The notes below the pieces were generated by a model. That model was not told the DNA's origin and ran no database searches. It was given only the letters and a program-made list of their open reading frames with translations. Shown piece after piece: positions 33,901 to 44,100 of a stretch of DNA of 60,000 nucleotides. The position numbers and the translations under genes were made by a program. Every line of letters begins with the position of its first letter. Positions within the stretch are counted from its first letter, which is position 1. Source of the stretch: Tubiluchus corallicola (lineage: Eukaryota > Priapulida > Priapulimorpha > Priapulimorphida > Tubiluchidae); assembly GCA_030141605.1 (NCBI GenBank), contig JAQGDQ010000042.1, forward strand, positions 746,001-806,000, in the 5' to 3' direction.

Positions 33901-36900
33901 CTCTTTTGTTCAATTAATTAGCTATAATTGTCGAAAGCGTAGTATCTGTTAATGTGTCTGTTCGCACTGATTATCAAAGATGGTGAAGCTATATTCACCG
34001 TATTCCGCACAGGAATAGGTCTAAGCAAGAGATGGAAATCTGTTAAGTTTGGGTTCAATAAGCCAGAGATCAAGGTCACAAGATCAAAAAAATGACTGTA
34101 AAACCAAATTAGTTAAAATAGCGTAAAATTATCAAAATTGACACAGGGATAGATCTGGGTCAGACCGGAAAACCCAAGTGTTGTTTTTTCGTTCAGAGTC
34201 AAAGGTCAAGGTCATACGTTTTCGTCTAGAGATTTTAAATCAAAGGATTGAAGGCATGGGCCTGCACTTGTATTGAGGACCCTCATGTTAGTCAGCTATA
34301 TTGTATGGCCATTTTTTTCAGTTACGCAATGTTGGAGTTCCAATAGAGCATGTGACATGGCCGCGTGTGACACTATCATCAGATGGGTGGATATGTGTAC
34401 GACACTGCAAGCATCCCCATATGGCTGGTGTGTGTCCTCAATGTGTTGCACGTCGTCGTGCCGGCAGTAACGGCAGTTCAGGCAGTAGTGGTAGTGGAAA
34501 TGGTGCTATCAGACCTTCCTCCTTCAGGTATTTTACACACCTGATATTTGAAATTATAAATGTGTGTTTAGTTACTTGAATAGTTAGAGTGACTGTTAAA
34601 CTTCTATTGCTTTGAACGGGTTATTTCAAAATTTTGATATTCTTTATTTGTAAACTATTACGACTAGCTTTAATAACCTCTTTTCATAATTTTTAGCAGA
34701 ATTCTATTGTATATGTTGTGGTTGTCACATTTTTTAAAAAAGTATAAAGTCGTATTGATCTACACAGCTTAATTTTTTGCTGTGCCTCCCTTTTAAAGCC
34801 TTCCTTATAATCAATGATTAACTCACTGGAATATAAATCATTTAAACTAAATTGAAAAATGTCTTGTATCTAACTGCAAATGATTGTGTTTTATTGAGTT
34901 GTTACAGTCTGTTCTTAAATCACCACACAGATTAGAGGCATTTTCTGTTTATTTTTAAAACAACTTATCCCCGTACACTAGCTGAGCTGTGCAGTGAATG
35001 TTTTTATTTGTTGCACTTTAATAATCCCCAATATATAACTGTGCAAGCTTCTGACCTAGGTTAAAAGCTTAAGCAGTTTTTTAGCAGTGACAGTCAATTA
35101 AACTGAATAGAGCATCATAAATGAAAATCGAAGTGTGTGGAGAAAGAAAACAATGAACTATTTGTTCTACCTCTATGGTTTATTCATCAATGAGCTTTTT
35201 GATTTTATTTTAATAATTTTTATTAGATCCTTTACTGCACATTTTGATGAATTTTATAGGAAATCATTGTCTTTGGAAAGAACCCGAAGTCGGAGTAGCT
35301 CCAGATCCCCTGCACGTCGCATGTACGCTTCCACGACGTCTTCCAATGGCACAAGTAGTTCCAGCAGTAATGGTCTTTCGTCGTCCACGTCATCATCCAC
35401 TTCCTCATCTAGTTCTGCTCGCAGCCTCCGCGAGAAACTACAGTGTCGACTAACTTTGCTCAACCTACATTTAGGAGGAACGCCACTAAAATGGAGTGCC
35501 ATTGCTGATTCAGTGCGCAAAAACCCTGTCCGGCCATGGCTAGCTCTGAAAGGTAATAACTGTAAAGAATGTCGTATTTTATTTTGTAATGTTAGCGTAG
35601 TAGAGTTCTCAAACATACTGGTGTGACAGCTCAGCTATCGGGAATCTCTGTCCACATCTTGAAAGATATTCAGATAGAATACTATGCAGCTGTACTGCAT
35701 TTTTTGATACATCTACCATTTTGGGATAACATGAGATAAAATATTCTTGGCTTGTCTGGAGAATATAGCACGCTGGATGATGTTACAAAAAAATTGAATT
35801 TAGACTGCCATCTTTTGTATTCTGGTTGATTAAAACTTAAAGTTGTGCACTGATTGTCTGTAACTGCTTTCCAAAATATTTCTGACCCTTTCAGTTATAT
35901 GGCATAGAAAGGACTAAGTACATTTTACGTTTGCTATGAGCGCCCAGAATTGGAGAATAGACTGAGTTTGTTGTTTTTCTAAACCTATGCTAGATCTGCT
36001 AGTGTGAATTAGACATAACAATAGTCTCGAAAGCTGATATGACGAGTTTATCTCTTTGTATGTTTGTAGCTGGATTTCATATAGAAGTGTATGACATGGA
36101 TTCCCGTGCACTACTGCGCAAGCACAAATGTGCAATGTCTGTGATATTTTGGGCGTGGGCAAGTCCTGACGTCATCGCCTTAGTGTCTGAGATGGACGTT
36201 TATCATTGGCATCTTACCAAAGGTATGCAGTAGTGCAGTTTCTTCTTGTTGTGTATTTTTAACATTTGGTCCGTCACAGTTGTGAAATAGACTCAAAAGT
36301 GCTTCCAACTTTACATTTCTCTTTAATTTTTTGTCTCCATATTTCTACTAAATCAGGAGAAACTTCTCAAAAACAGTCTCAGTTGCCTATTTGAATTGAT
36401 CTTAGCCGTTCCTGTCTTAATTGTGACTGGCCAGTGACACTTGGTCATTTCTTCTCTATGCTCATTTGGCAGAGGGGAACTTTAAGGTGGTTAAGTCACC
36501 AATTTAGTTTAATAATATGTTATTACCACAGCAATTTTCTAAGCACTACTCTGGGTGGATAGGTTAACAAACATGGAACTGAATGCTATGCAATTGCTTA
36601 ACTTATCAGGATAGATGAAATATATCATTCTTTCACTCTGTGAATGACTTCAAGATGTTAAAATACTGTCATTATCATGCACTGAATGGTGTATCATGTG
36701 CTAATTTATCATGACTGGGCTCACTGAAAGTAAGTAAAATACTTGGCTGTCTGACTAAAATGTGTCATGTGTCTTTTTATGTGTATGCCAGGATAATGTG
36801 TGTGTAAGCTAGGTAGCATTTGTACTGAATATAACTTATTCATGGTATTAGTTATTTATTACCTCTCTACTGGTTTAAGATCTCACTTAGAGGTTAATCA

Positions 36901-39900
36901 TTGATAATTGATTAGGTTCCATTCCACTTACAAATAAGTAGAAGTGCTGGATACTACCTCACAGTAAGTCAAACTGTAAAAAAAGAAAAGGTTGTTTAAC
37001 CTTTATGCTGATAATTAGGCTGGCTATACTGTCATATGCATGGGTTGCATTAACGCCATTACCTGTTAATACTTGTAATCATCCAAAACGTTAATAATCC
37101 AGAAAACAGCCTCTAATTGACTGCAGCTACCATGCGTTTACCATTAGTTGTAGCTGCCATGATTTGTGCAGCATGTCAGGTTAGTACATAGGAGTTTAGG
37201 GGGGGACCTGCCTGGCTTTGAAAAACTTGTTATTGCAAACAGACATTTTAATTTTCTTCATTCGTTCGAGATCTTTATTAGGCAGTCATTCACTATCTAT
37301 AACTTTCTTGTTCTAGGCTCAGATGTGCCACAGAAAGTCTTTGGTCGTCACAGCCGGTTACGATATTCAGAAATAGTGAACTATGCTGCAGATGATAAGC
37401 TTCAGTGGCTTGCCCTTGTGGGACTGTTGCAGAACTACGTAAGCATAATTGATATTTTAATGTCAAAATGCTTAATCTTTCCATACCAAGGAAACTTCTA
37501 GTTTTACAATCTGTTTATATGTTTTAGAATCCAGGACAAGGCTCAACTAATGACATAGTGATGAAATGTCAAGATGGATCAATTTTACAATTTGTAAATT
37601 ACTTGTTGGATATTGCTATAATATGGCTTGTATCACTTTAGATACATTCTTGTAATGACACTGTGACAATTTTGTTTGCATATCCATTTCCTAAGTTTCT
37701 AGGTCTTCATATACCTCGTGTACATTTATTGTAATGCATGGAAGTAATTTGCTATAGAAGCAGTTAAGCATTTGGAGAGTTTAGTTTATATATTGAATGT
37801 ATATAAGAACTGTTCCATTTGGTTAGTTGAGATTTCAGTCCTATTTTGAGCATAATGACATATTGATCTTACTTATAAATCTGAAAAATAGGGGAAGTAG
37901 AATGGCACATCTTTAAGTTATGGAGCCATTGCTTTAGATCTGTTTGTTTATTTCATTGTTCATTTACTAAACACATTTACTGTAATGCTGAAGCACATGT
38001 ATTTAGCAACAGCCCCCCCCTTTATGTTGGTATCTCCAACACCTACATCCTGGTAAGCTCCTGGTTGCTCTTTGCCTAAGCTTGCTTGATGTAACCACTC
38101 ATATTTTGAACAGTTACTGTACATTTGTTAATATAGAGTATTTAACGAAGTTGCTCTTTATCTAACTTCTAGGACAACGAAATTCAAGGCATAATTCAGA
38201 TATATTCAGTTTGTCAGAATCTTAGTCAAATGATTGAAGGACATAGCATTTGTTTTACCCGATATAAATTTGACGGCAACCGTCACTCGTCAACAGTCAT
38301 GTGTTTAGCATCCCGAGGTGCCAATAATATGGGAAAGGTAAACATTTTAAGTTCTAGTTTATGTAAGATTTTTGTTTCAAAAACTTAATAACTGATATTA
38401 TATTGACTCTATATTGTCTTTGTAGTATCTTTATATCGTATGATAATTATATGTTTATACTGATTTTGTTCTTTTTTGATTTTATATAGGTTGTTAGGCT
38501 ATACAATGTCAAAATACATTAAATTTCCATTGTGCATGTTTTTTTGATAAGCAAAAACTAGCCATCTGACTAGGGCCTAACACCTTGTCCTGATTGGTCT
38601 TTAGCTTGCTGTTTTAAGTGCATCTTTTAAATGTTTCTCTATCTACTACTGAGTATGCGTGTATCTACTATGGACCCACTTGACAATTGTTAATTTGTGC
38701 AAATATGGAACAAGCTTTTCTAAACATGCATTAATCAGTGCACTAACAGAAAATGTGTAAGTATTGTTATTTAGTATAAGATTACTTTCTACCTCTAATG
38801 CAAAGTAGGTAAAAACCACTCCGTTCTCCATGCATGTGATGTGTTGTATTTTGCTATGTTATCATGTTCTTACACATATGTTTTGACATATTTGTCTTTT
38901 AAGGGTATTTTATTGTTTTAGTATCACTGATCTTGCCATTTTAGATTCATGTTGTTGAGATGGGACCACACATTATAGGAAACTGTGCCTTAACGAATTA
39001 CTCAGAATCTCTTCATTATCCCGAAAGGGAGGCATCCCAATATGACTTTCCAGTGTCAATACAAGTAGGTGCTTAAGCCATAATTTTGCGGTGTTTATGA
39101 CTTCGGCGACTGTCTGAAAATTTCTATGTCTGGCTGTTGCCAAACATGTGAAAAAAACAGTCGTAAAGTTGTCTGAATGTTCGTCAAACTTTCGCAATAC
39201 GTCAACAATTTCAAAATCCGCAAAAATTTAGAGAACATCATGTGATGCTTTTAAGAATGTTGCCACAACTTTGCGAATATTTTTCAACCTTACGACGTTT
39301 TCGCGAAGTTTGGTTGCCTCGCACTTCTCACAGTGACAATTCTATGAAATTTATTTATCGCGCAGTGATCGCAGTATACTCGCTCAATTGTTGTGCGTTC
39401 GCCTTGTTGCATAAGTGTCGCTGAAGTCACCCAAACATATTGCCTAAATTTCCAGCGATATTCTCACATTTTCGCTGCAGAAAAAAGCTTGGAATTTGCA
39501 AGAATGTGGCGAACATTGCACATATAATTTGTGACGCAACATAGTTGCAGGAATTTTTTGGCGACTGTGGGACAAAGATGAGATGTATAATCAAAGGAAG
39601 GAGTTTACAATTCCCCACACAATTTACATACCCCAACTTTAACCTTAACGTTAACGCTAACCTCAACCCAACCCTGACCCTAATTGTATTCTGCTTCACA
39701 AACTAATTTGTTGTGTGTGGGGAATTGTGAATTTTAGGTTAATCAAATAATGCAATAATGCAATGTTGGATTCTGTAATTCACTGACATTTCAGTGATTT
39801 GGACACGTAACAATGACTTTTTCATTAGTTTTCATAATGTCTGTTGAGCTTTTGATTACCGCAATATTCAATTGTCCATCTAATCATATTAATTGTATAA

Positions 39901-40786
39901 TTTTTAGGTGAGCAATAGGACCCGGTTAATCTACATTGTAACAAAGTATGGTCATTTGTTCTTATGTGAGTTAGAGACTGGACTTTGTTTATGTCGCACG
40001 CAAATTAGTACAGATCTCGTGTTTGCAGCGCAAGTGAATCGTGATACACAAGGACTGGTTGCTGTCAGTAGGAATGGATTGGTATTTATTACAGTTATAT
40101 CTTATCCAAGTATAGCAAGTAACCAGTTAAATATTTTTTTAATTTCACTAAAGTTTCGCTATATGGCTGTAGACTATAATGAAGTAACATTGTCATGTCC
40201 TTTATTGAAGGAATCCAGGATTTGTCATTTTATGAAATTCATTTATCTTTTCAAGTACAGCAAGTAACCACATTTTGCTATATTGCTGTGGACTACAACG
40301 AAACTACTCGGTTGTGTAAGGATTTGTCAATATTCCTTATAAATTCTTGACGTTAAAATTTTGTCAGATGTGGTTTGAAAATTCTATATTACTGTGAGCT
40401 GGCTTAAAATAATTTGTAAAAAATGAAAGAATTAGCCAATGATTGTGCAAGATAATGGATCCACACTTTGATAGATTGTTTATTGTTTCATACCATATCA
40501 TTGTATTTTGCACTAATGTTTTTCACTGCAAATTCAGCAATGAAGTAATAAAGTTTTATGAATGTTGCATTTGTGAGTTACAATCATAAGCATTACTGCA
40601 CAGTTTATGTTGTATTTTGAACATCTGCAGCGTAGCAACAATAATTGATGTCGCAGTCAATGCATTTTATTTTTGTAGGTATTTGCAGTTGATATAAAAT
40701 ACGAGCTAATAATTGAATATATCAACAGTATTCTCAAGAAACCTGCACTTGCTGGTCGAATGAAGTCCTACATGGCAGTGTTTTAA
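22287..40786 (+). CDS. Clathrin heavy-chain terminal-domain-only protein
   Basis: Nine exons: 22287-22331, 34322-34527, 35260-35552, 36070-36222, 37317-37438, 38173-38337, 38945-39064, 39908-40081, 40679-40786 (461 residues). All have GT-AG borders and consistent phases. Exon 1 gives MDNHTLPIRVTEICQ, like the clathrin start with its LPIR motif; exon 2 continues LRNVGVP. Later blocks match the clathrin beta-propeller: NPVRPWLALKAG, VIFWAWASPDVIALVSE, VYHWHL, IYSVCQNLSQMIEGHS, YIVTKYGHLFLCELETG and LVAVSRNGLVFAVDI. The last is IIEYINSILKKPALAGRM, the first linker helix, after which an in-frame stop ends the protein. A full heavy chain is about 1,675 residues; the leg, light-chain site and trimerisation domain are absent. 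About 97 extra residues (roughly 44-140; Cys-rich then Arg/Ser-rich) are inserted in the first blade. The intact frame argues against a pseudogene. Function unknown. Confidence 0.85.
24330..24425 (+). repeat. Imperfect tandem repeat of about 35 bp
   Basis: Two to three diverged units share a core like atgtttttgaggggcatgta, spaced by a segment like cactacagcactg or cggctctgtgct. They lie in intron 1 of the clathrin-like gene. No open frame of note. Confidence 0.5.
27657..27722 (+). mobile_element. tRNA-like sequence, possible SINE head
   Basis: An A-box-like gcgctggttaattcg, resembling the D arm of Leu/Ser tRNAs, is followed about 40 bases on by a B-box-like ggttcacggggtcgaattg. Cloverleaf pairing is poor, so this is not a functional tRNA. 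It is a candidate tRNA-derived SINE fragment inside intron 1. Confidence 0.3.
28445..28853. mobile_element. Foldback element / MITE with terminal inverted repeats of about 70 bp
   Basis: The left arm (about 28445-28520) contains gtagctgtagtttg, then agaaaataagacacggtaat and cgctaagaagca. The right arm (about 28786-28853) carries the same blocks in reverse complement, with few mismatches and one short indel. The 265-bp centre shows no transposase. This matches a non-autonomous DNA transposon; no target duplication was identified with confidence. Confidence 0.7.
29910..30608 (+). mobile_element. Degenerate repeat block ending in TATC microsatellite tail
   Basis: A module containing taatttattctcatta, then gatattgtaa and ggaattttagtgtgtaattt, occurs at about 29910-30010 and again at 30420-30513, with a weaker copy near 30333-30395. 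The block ends with aaaataaattt followed by TATC repeats (30591-30608), a form often seen at LINE 3' ends. No reverse-transcriptase remnant was found in it, so the retroposon reading is tentative. Confidence 0.4.
30921..31008. repeat. TC microsatellite
   Basis: An almost uninterrupted run of TC dinucleotides is followed by a C/T-rich tract, all pyrimidine on the plus strand. It lies in intron 1 of the clathrin-like gene. Confidence 0.95.
31849..31870. repeat. TA microsatellite
   Basis: About eleven TA dinucleotides in a row within intron 1 of the clathrin-like gene. Confidence 0.9.
33482..33653. mobile_element. Near-perfect foldback MITE
   Basis: The left arm (33482-33555) runs from acgtaat through tatagtctcgatgatta to cggccctcatc. 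The right arm (about 33583-33653) is its near reverse complement, through gatgagggccg and tgagactata to attacgt. The loop is only about 27 bp. The transcript would form a long hairpin inside intron 1. No coding capacity. Confidence 0.8.
33815..33890 (+). mobile_element. tRNA-like sequence (SINE head or tRNA pseudogene)
   Basis: The D-arm sequence tagctcacatggtagagcg is a good internal promoter A box with a GCTC/GAGC stem. A five-pair anticodon-type stem (tgtga/tcaca) with a seven-base loop follows. The T arm gttctgacgtcaaatcc is degenerate. The acceptor stem does not pair well, so a working tRNA is unlikely. Confidence 0.45.
39070..39560. mobile_element. CpG-containing foldback repeat in intron 7 of the clathrin-like gene
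   Basis: Sequence rich in TTCGC/GCGAA motifs, unlike the AT-rich flanks. Its inner arms (about 39180-39226 and 39268-39317) are reverse complements with mismatches, as in caaactttcgc against gcgaagtttg. ggcgactgt occurs near both ends. No transposase is visible. It reads as a non-autonomous element filling most of this intron. Confidence 0.5.
39605..39730. mobile_element. Small inverted-repeat element with telomere-like core
   Basis: Terminal inverted repeats ttacaattccccacacaa (39605-39622) and its near reverse complement (about 39710-39730) flank a core. The core holds aaccttaacgttaacgctaa followed by cctcaacccaaccctgaccc, a degenerate TTAGGG/CCCTAA-like array. It lies directly after the foldback at 39070-39560. 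Confidence 0.6.
40106..40305 (+). repeat. Diverged tandem duplication in intron 8 of the clathrin-like gene
   Basis: The segments agtatagcaagtaacc (about 40106) and agtacagcaagtaacc (about 40255) each precede a block like ttgctatatggctgtagact, followed by an aaggatttgtcat-type end. The second copy is shorter. Intron retention through the first copy would add an alternative tail of about 60 residues before a stop near 40267. Confidence 0.55.
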
Positions 40787-40920
40787 CACTTGACGGTCTA
40801 GCTGTGATAGCCAAGTTTTCATTTAGCTAACTGAGTTGGAAATGCTTCTACTAGAGATCATATTTTATGGAAAACGTTATGACGGGAACGTTAAAGATAT
40901 GAAAAAACGTACGTTACAAG

Positions 40921-41136
40921 AGACATTGCACAATGGTTGCAGTCTGGTTGTAGACATTACAGTGGTCGCAGTCTGGTTCTAGACATTACACAATGGTTGC
41001 AGTCTGGTTCTAGACATTATGCCATAGTTGCAATCTGGTTCCAGACATTACACAATGTGTGCAGTCTGGTTCTAGACATTACACAATGGTTGCTGTCTGG
41101 TTCTAGACGTTACACAATGGGTGCAATCTGGTTCTA
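40921..41136 (+). repeat. 31-bp minisatellite, seven units
   Basis: Seven consecutive units of the form agacattacacaatggttgc followed by agtctggttct. One unit is two bases short and the others carry single changes. It begins about 135 bp after the clathrin-like stop codon, so it probably lies in that gene's 3' UTR or just beyond it. Confidence 0.9.
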
Positions 41137-44100
41137 GCTTGAAGTCACCTGATTGGTAGATAAATTAGCAGCAATTTAGCTAGAGTTTTAACAGATTACT
41201 GATCTTTGCCATAATAACCTTTGTGTTGAACTGGAATTTTATTAAATGACAAAATTGGTCAAAGATAGCTACTTTTGTCAGTTTTAAAACAGTTCAAAAT
41301 GAAATTTAATGTAGTTGAAATACAGTTGGTTATTAATTATTTATTAGCATTGAAATTGACTAATTGTAGGTGAAACAAAACCTTATATAAAAATGCTGAG
41401 CCAACACATAATGATCATCTCCGTAACATTTATTATGTTGTTTATACGTGCAGTTGCTGTAGGTCAAAGGTTGAGTGAACCCAGCTCGTCTTACTTAACT
41501 ACAACGGTCACGTGACCTTATGCACGTAACTACATGTAGATGAAACAGGTGAACCACGCGGTTGTTTTTATTATATACTACAGGTGTACAGTTTTGAACT
41601 AACAAGTTATTCTTATCCAAAAATAACTAGCAAAATAATAGCAGCAGTCCATGTAAAATGAAATAAATGAAGCAAAAACTAATGCCAATAACTGTTACTA
41701 TTACAATAGCGTGGGCTATGAGGCATTGTCAAATGTAAACTAATATTTGGTTCAGACAACATTGTTAAATTCACTAAATCTTTGACGTTTTCACGATCAT
41801 CACCAATCGCTTGAACTGTGAAAAGGCTTGTTACAAAGTGGCATTATCAGTATGACTTGTCAACATAGCGAAAGATTGAAGTGTCAGATGAAGACGTGGT
41901 GCAATAAGTATGTTGAGGGTTATCATTAAGTGGACTTTGTTTTTGGTATTTATTTAGACTTCTTCCTCTTTCTTCTTTTCTTTTTTACTATTACTATATC
42001 TTTTAACATATAGATGCACCCAAGTAATTATGTATGATTCATTGTACATGTTTGTGTCTTAGTATTTTTACATAAACACTTTATTGTGCTGTTACAATTA
42101 TAACTTGCCAAAAGTTGTTTTCTTTTAATATACTGTAATATTATAATGATAATAATTTGTGAGTTAGTAAATTATAAGTCATTTATATGTGTGTATTCAT
42201 ATTTTGTTTTCCCATGAAAAAGTAATGTAATAAGGAAGGAATAGTTCATAGAACTTTTAAAGCGCAAATGGAAATTTAGCCCTAATTTTTTATTAAATAT
42301 ATGTGACCATGGTGTTACAGTTCATGCGATGGTTTTATATGAATTAAGCTGAATCTTGTAATCGTGTATTATTAAAGTGTCAAAATGATGACTTAAGACT
42401 AATGTCGCTCTACACCAAATTTTATTTTGTCTGTATGACACCATCTGTGCCAAATTTGTAATATTAACTTCATTAAACATTTTGATATGGTTTGCTGTTT
42501 TATACTCATGCTGTATGCTAGCTACTTGTTGGTAATAATTTTGAATTTCATCTTTGGTTATATCTGCTAAACTTCACTGATCATGTGTTGATTTTATTGT
42601 TGTGTGCCAAATCCAAGTGTATGTAAAACCTGGAAAGACACACCAGTACTATATGGCAGCCGTGTTAAGTTTACAGTGCTCTTGCTGGGCACTGTAAACG
42701 AAGGAGATTTTGAGATTAGTATGAAAGTTACTTTACCTCTCGACTAAAATTGTAGTGCATACTCACTCTCTTTTGATACTGACCAGTTTGTGTAAATCAC
42801 GTTTTTATGTTGGTTGAAATGTAATAGTTCGAAGGTTGGCTGTTTAGAGTAGGCCTATACTTAAATATACATATAACATTGTTTCTATTCTGTTAGTTAG
42901 CCAAGTCGCTTTTATGCAACAGAGTAGGCATTGATATACCCATCATGCTTTCTTTCTAATAGCTTTGATTGAAATGTATATAACATTGTTTCTATTCTGT
43001 TAGTAAGCCACGTAACTCTATGCTACAGAGTAGTGCATTGGTATACCTGACGTGTTTTGTCTTTCTGATAGCTTCAGTTAATTTGAACAACAACCTTTGT
43101 TGTACACATACTTGGCGAGCTTGATTCCCATGGCAAATTTTCTGGCTTTCAGTATTAAATCCATCATAAGACTATTCTTGCTACATATTTATAATGCATT
43201 GAAAATGTGTGTTCAGTTAGACTAAAGTTATTAAAAACAGTATTGTATCAATATTATCTTATATTATTTTGGAAATTATAATCTCTCTACTGAATCTGAC
43301 TGTTTCTTTGTTTACTGCGTGTTACATAATAATTACTGTTTGATGATTAGCCTGCTTGTTGTCTTTCTGACTGAATTGTACAGAGTAAGTAACTTATCCT
43401 TACCGAAATGATATTACTGTTCCTCATTTTTTTATTATTGCCGAAATTAACTTATGTGATGTTATTTCACACAAGTAACTTTGCTGTAATTACATTGACA
43501 TAAACTCATAGCCATGCATAATAGTTGTATACATAAAACTGTATTTTTCAATTTGAGTTGTGTAATATAATTTTCTTGCCTTTGAAGGTTAGGCATTCTG
43601 TAGTAACTTGGCATCAACCCTGCACTGATATAAAAAAATCAAAATTATTATGTAGACCTATTGTGCAATCCTATTTTTCATCTAATGGGATGTTAATTAT
43701 TGTGGTGGTAAGCCTTTGTCTCCTTCCACAGCTTTCTGTGTCTTCATAGATCTTGAGTGATATGTAAAAATTGTAAATGTTAAATCTGCATGGCAAATGT
43801 TACAATGTATTGTTGTAAAGTAACACCGTAAGTTATACTAAAATTAATAAACTAAGTTATGTTAACGTTCTTCAACTTTTCTCGCTTGAATTTAGTCTTG
43901 CATTTCCAGTTTACTGATTAGAGTACAGTAAGCATCATACAGATTTCTTGAGATCTAAACTTCAATGGTGTTGCTTGGTTAACAAAAAGAAAAGCTTTAT
44001 TGCGTAGTCCGTTAACAATAAATTTCAGCATTTAATTTTCAATGGTATATGAACAAGAGTGATTGTAAGGGTCTATAATCACTTGTGTGTGCAAAAATCT

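Larger units (their letters stand above)
22332..34321. other. 12-kb first intron of the clathrin terminal-domain gene
   Basis: Bounded by the donor gtaagc after CAA and the acceptor atttttttcag before TTACGC. No coding exon was recognised inside. It holds an imperfect tandem repeat, tRNA-like sequences, two foldback elements, a degenerate repeat block ending in TATC repeats, and TC and TA microsatellites, each listed separately. The rest is AT-rich sequence with only short random open frames. Confidence 0.7.

Noticed and set aside
37528-37600. Possible extra clathrin-like exon after an AG near 37528
   Set aside because: Joining exon 37317-37438 to 38173-38337 restores the propeller alignment (LLQNY to DNEIQGIIQIYS); the extra piece has no counterpart.
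43558-43749. 63-codon plus-strand frame after an acceptor-like site
   Set aside because: No relation to clathrin leg sequences or any other family; too short to support a gene.
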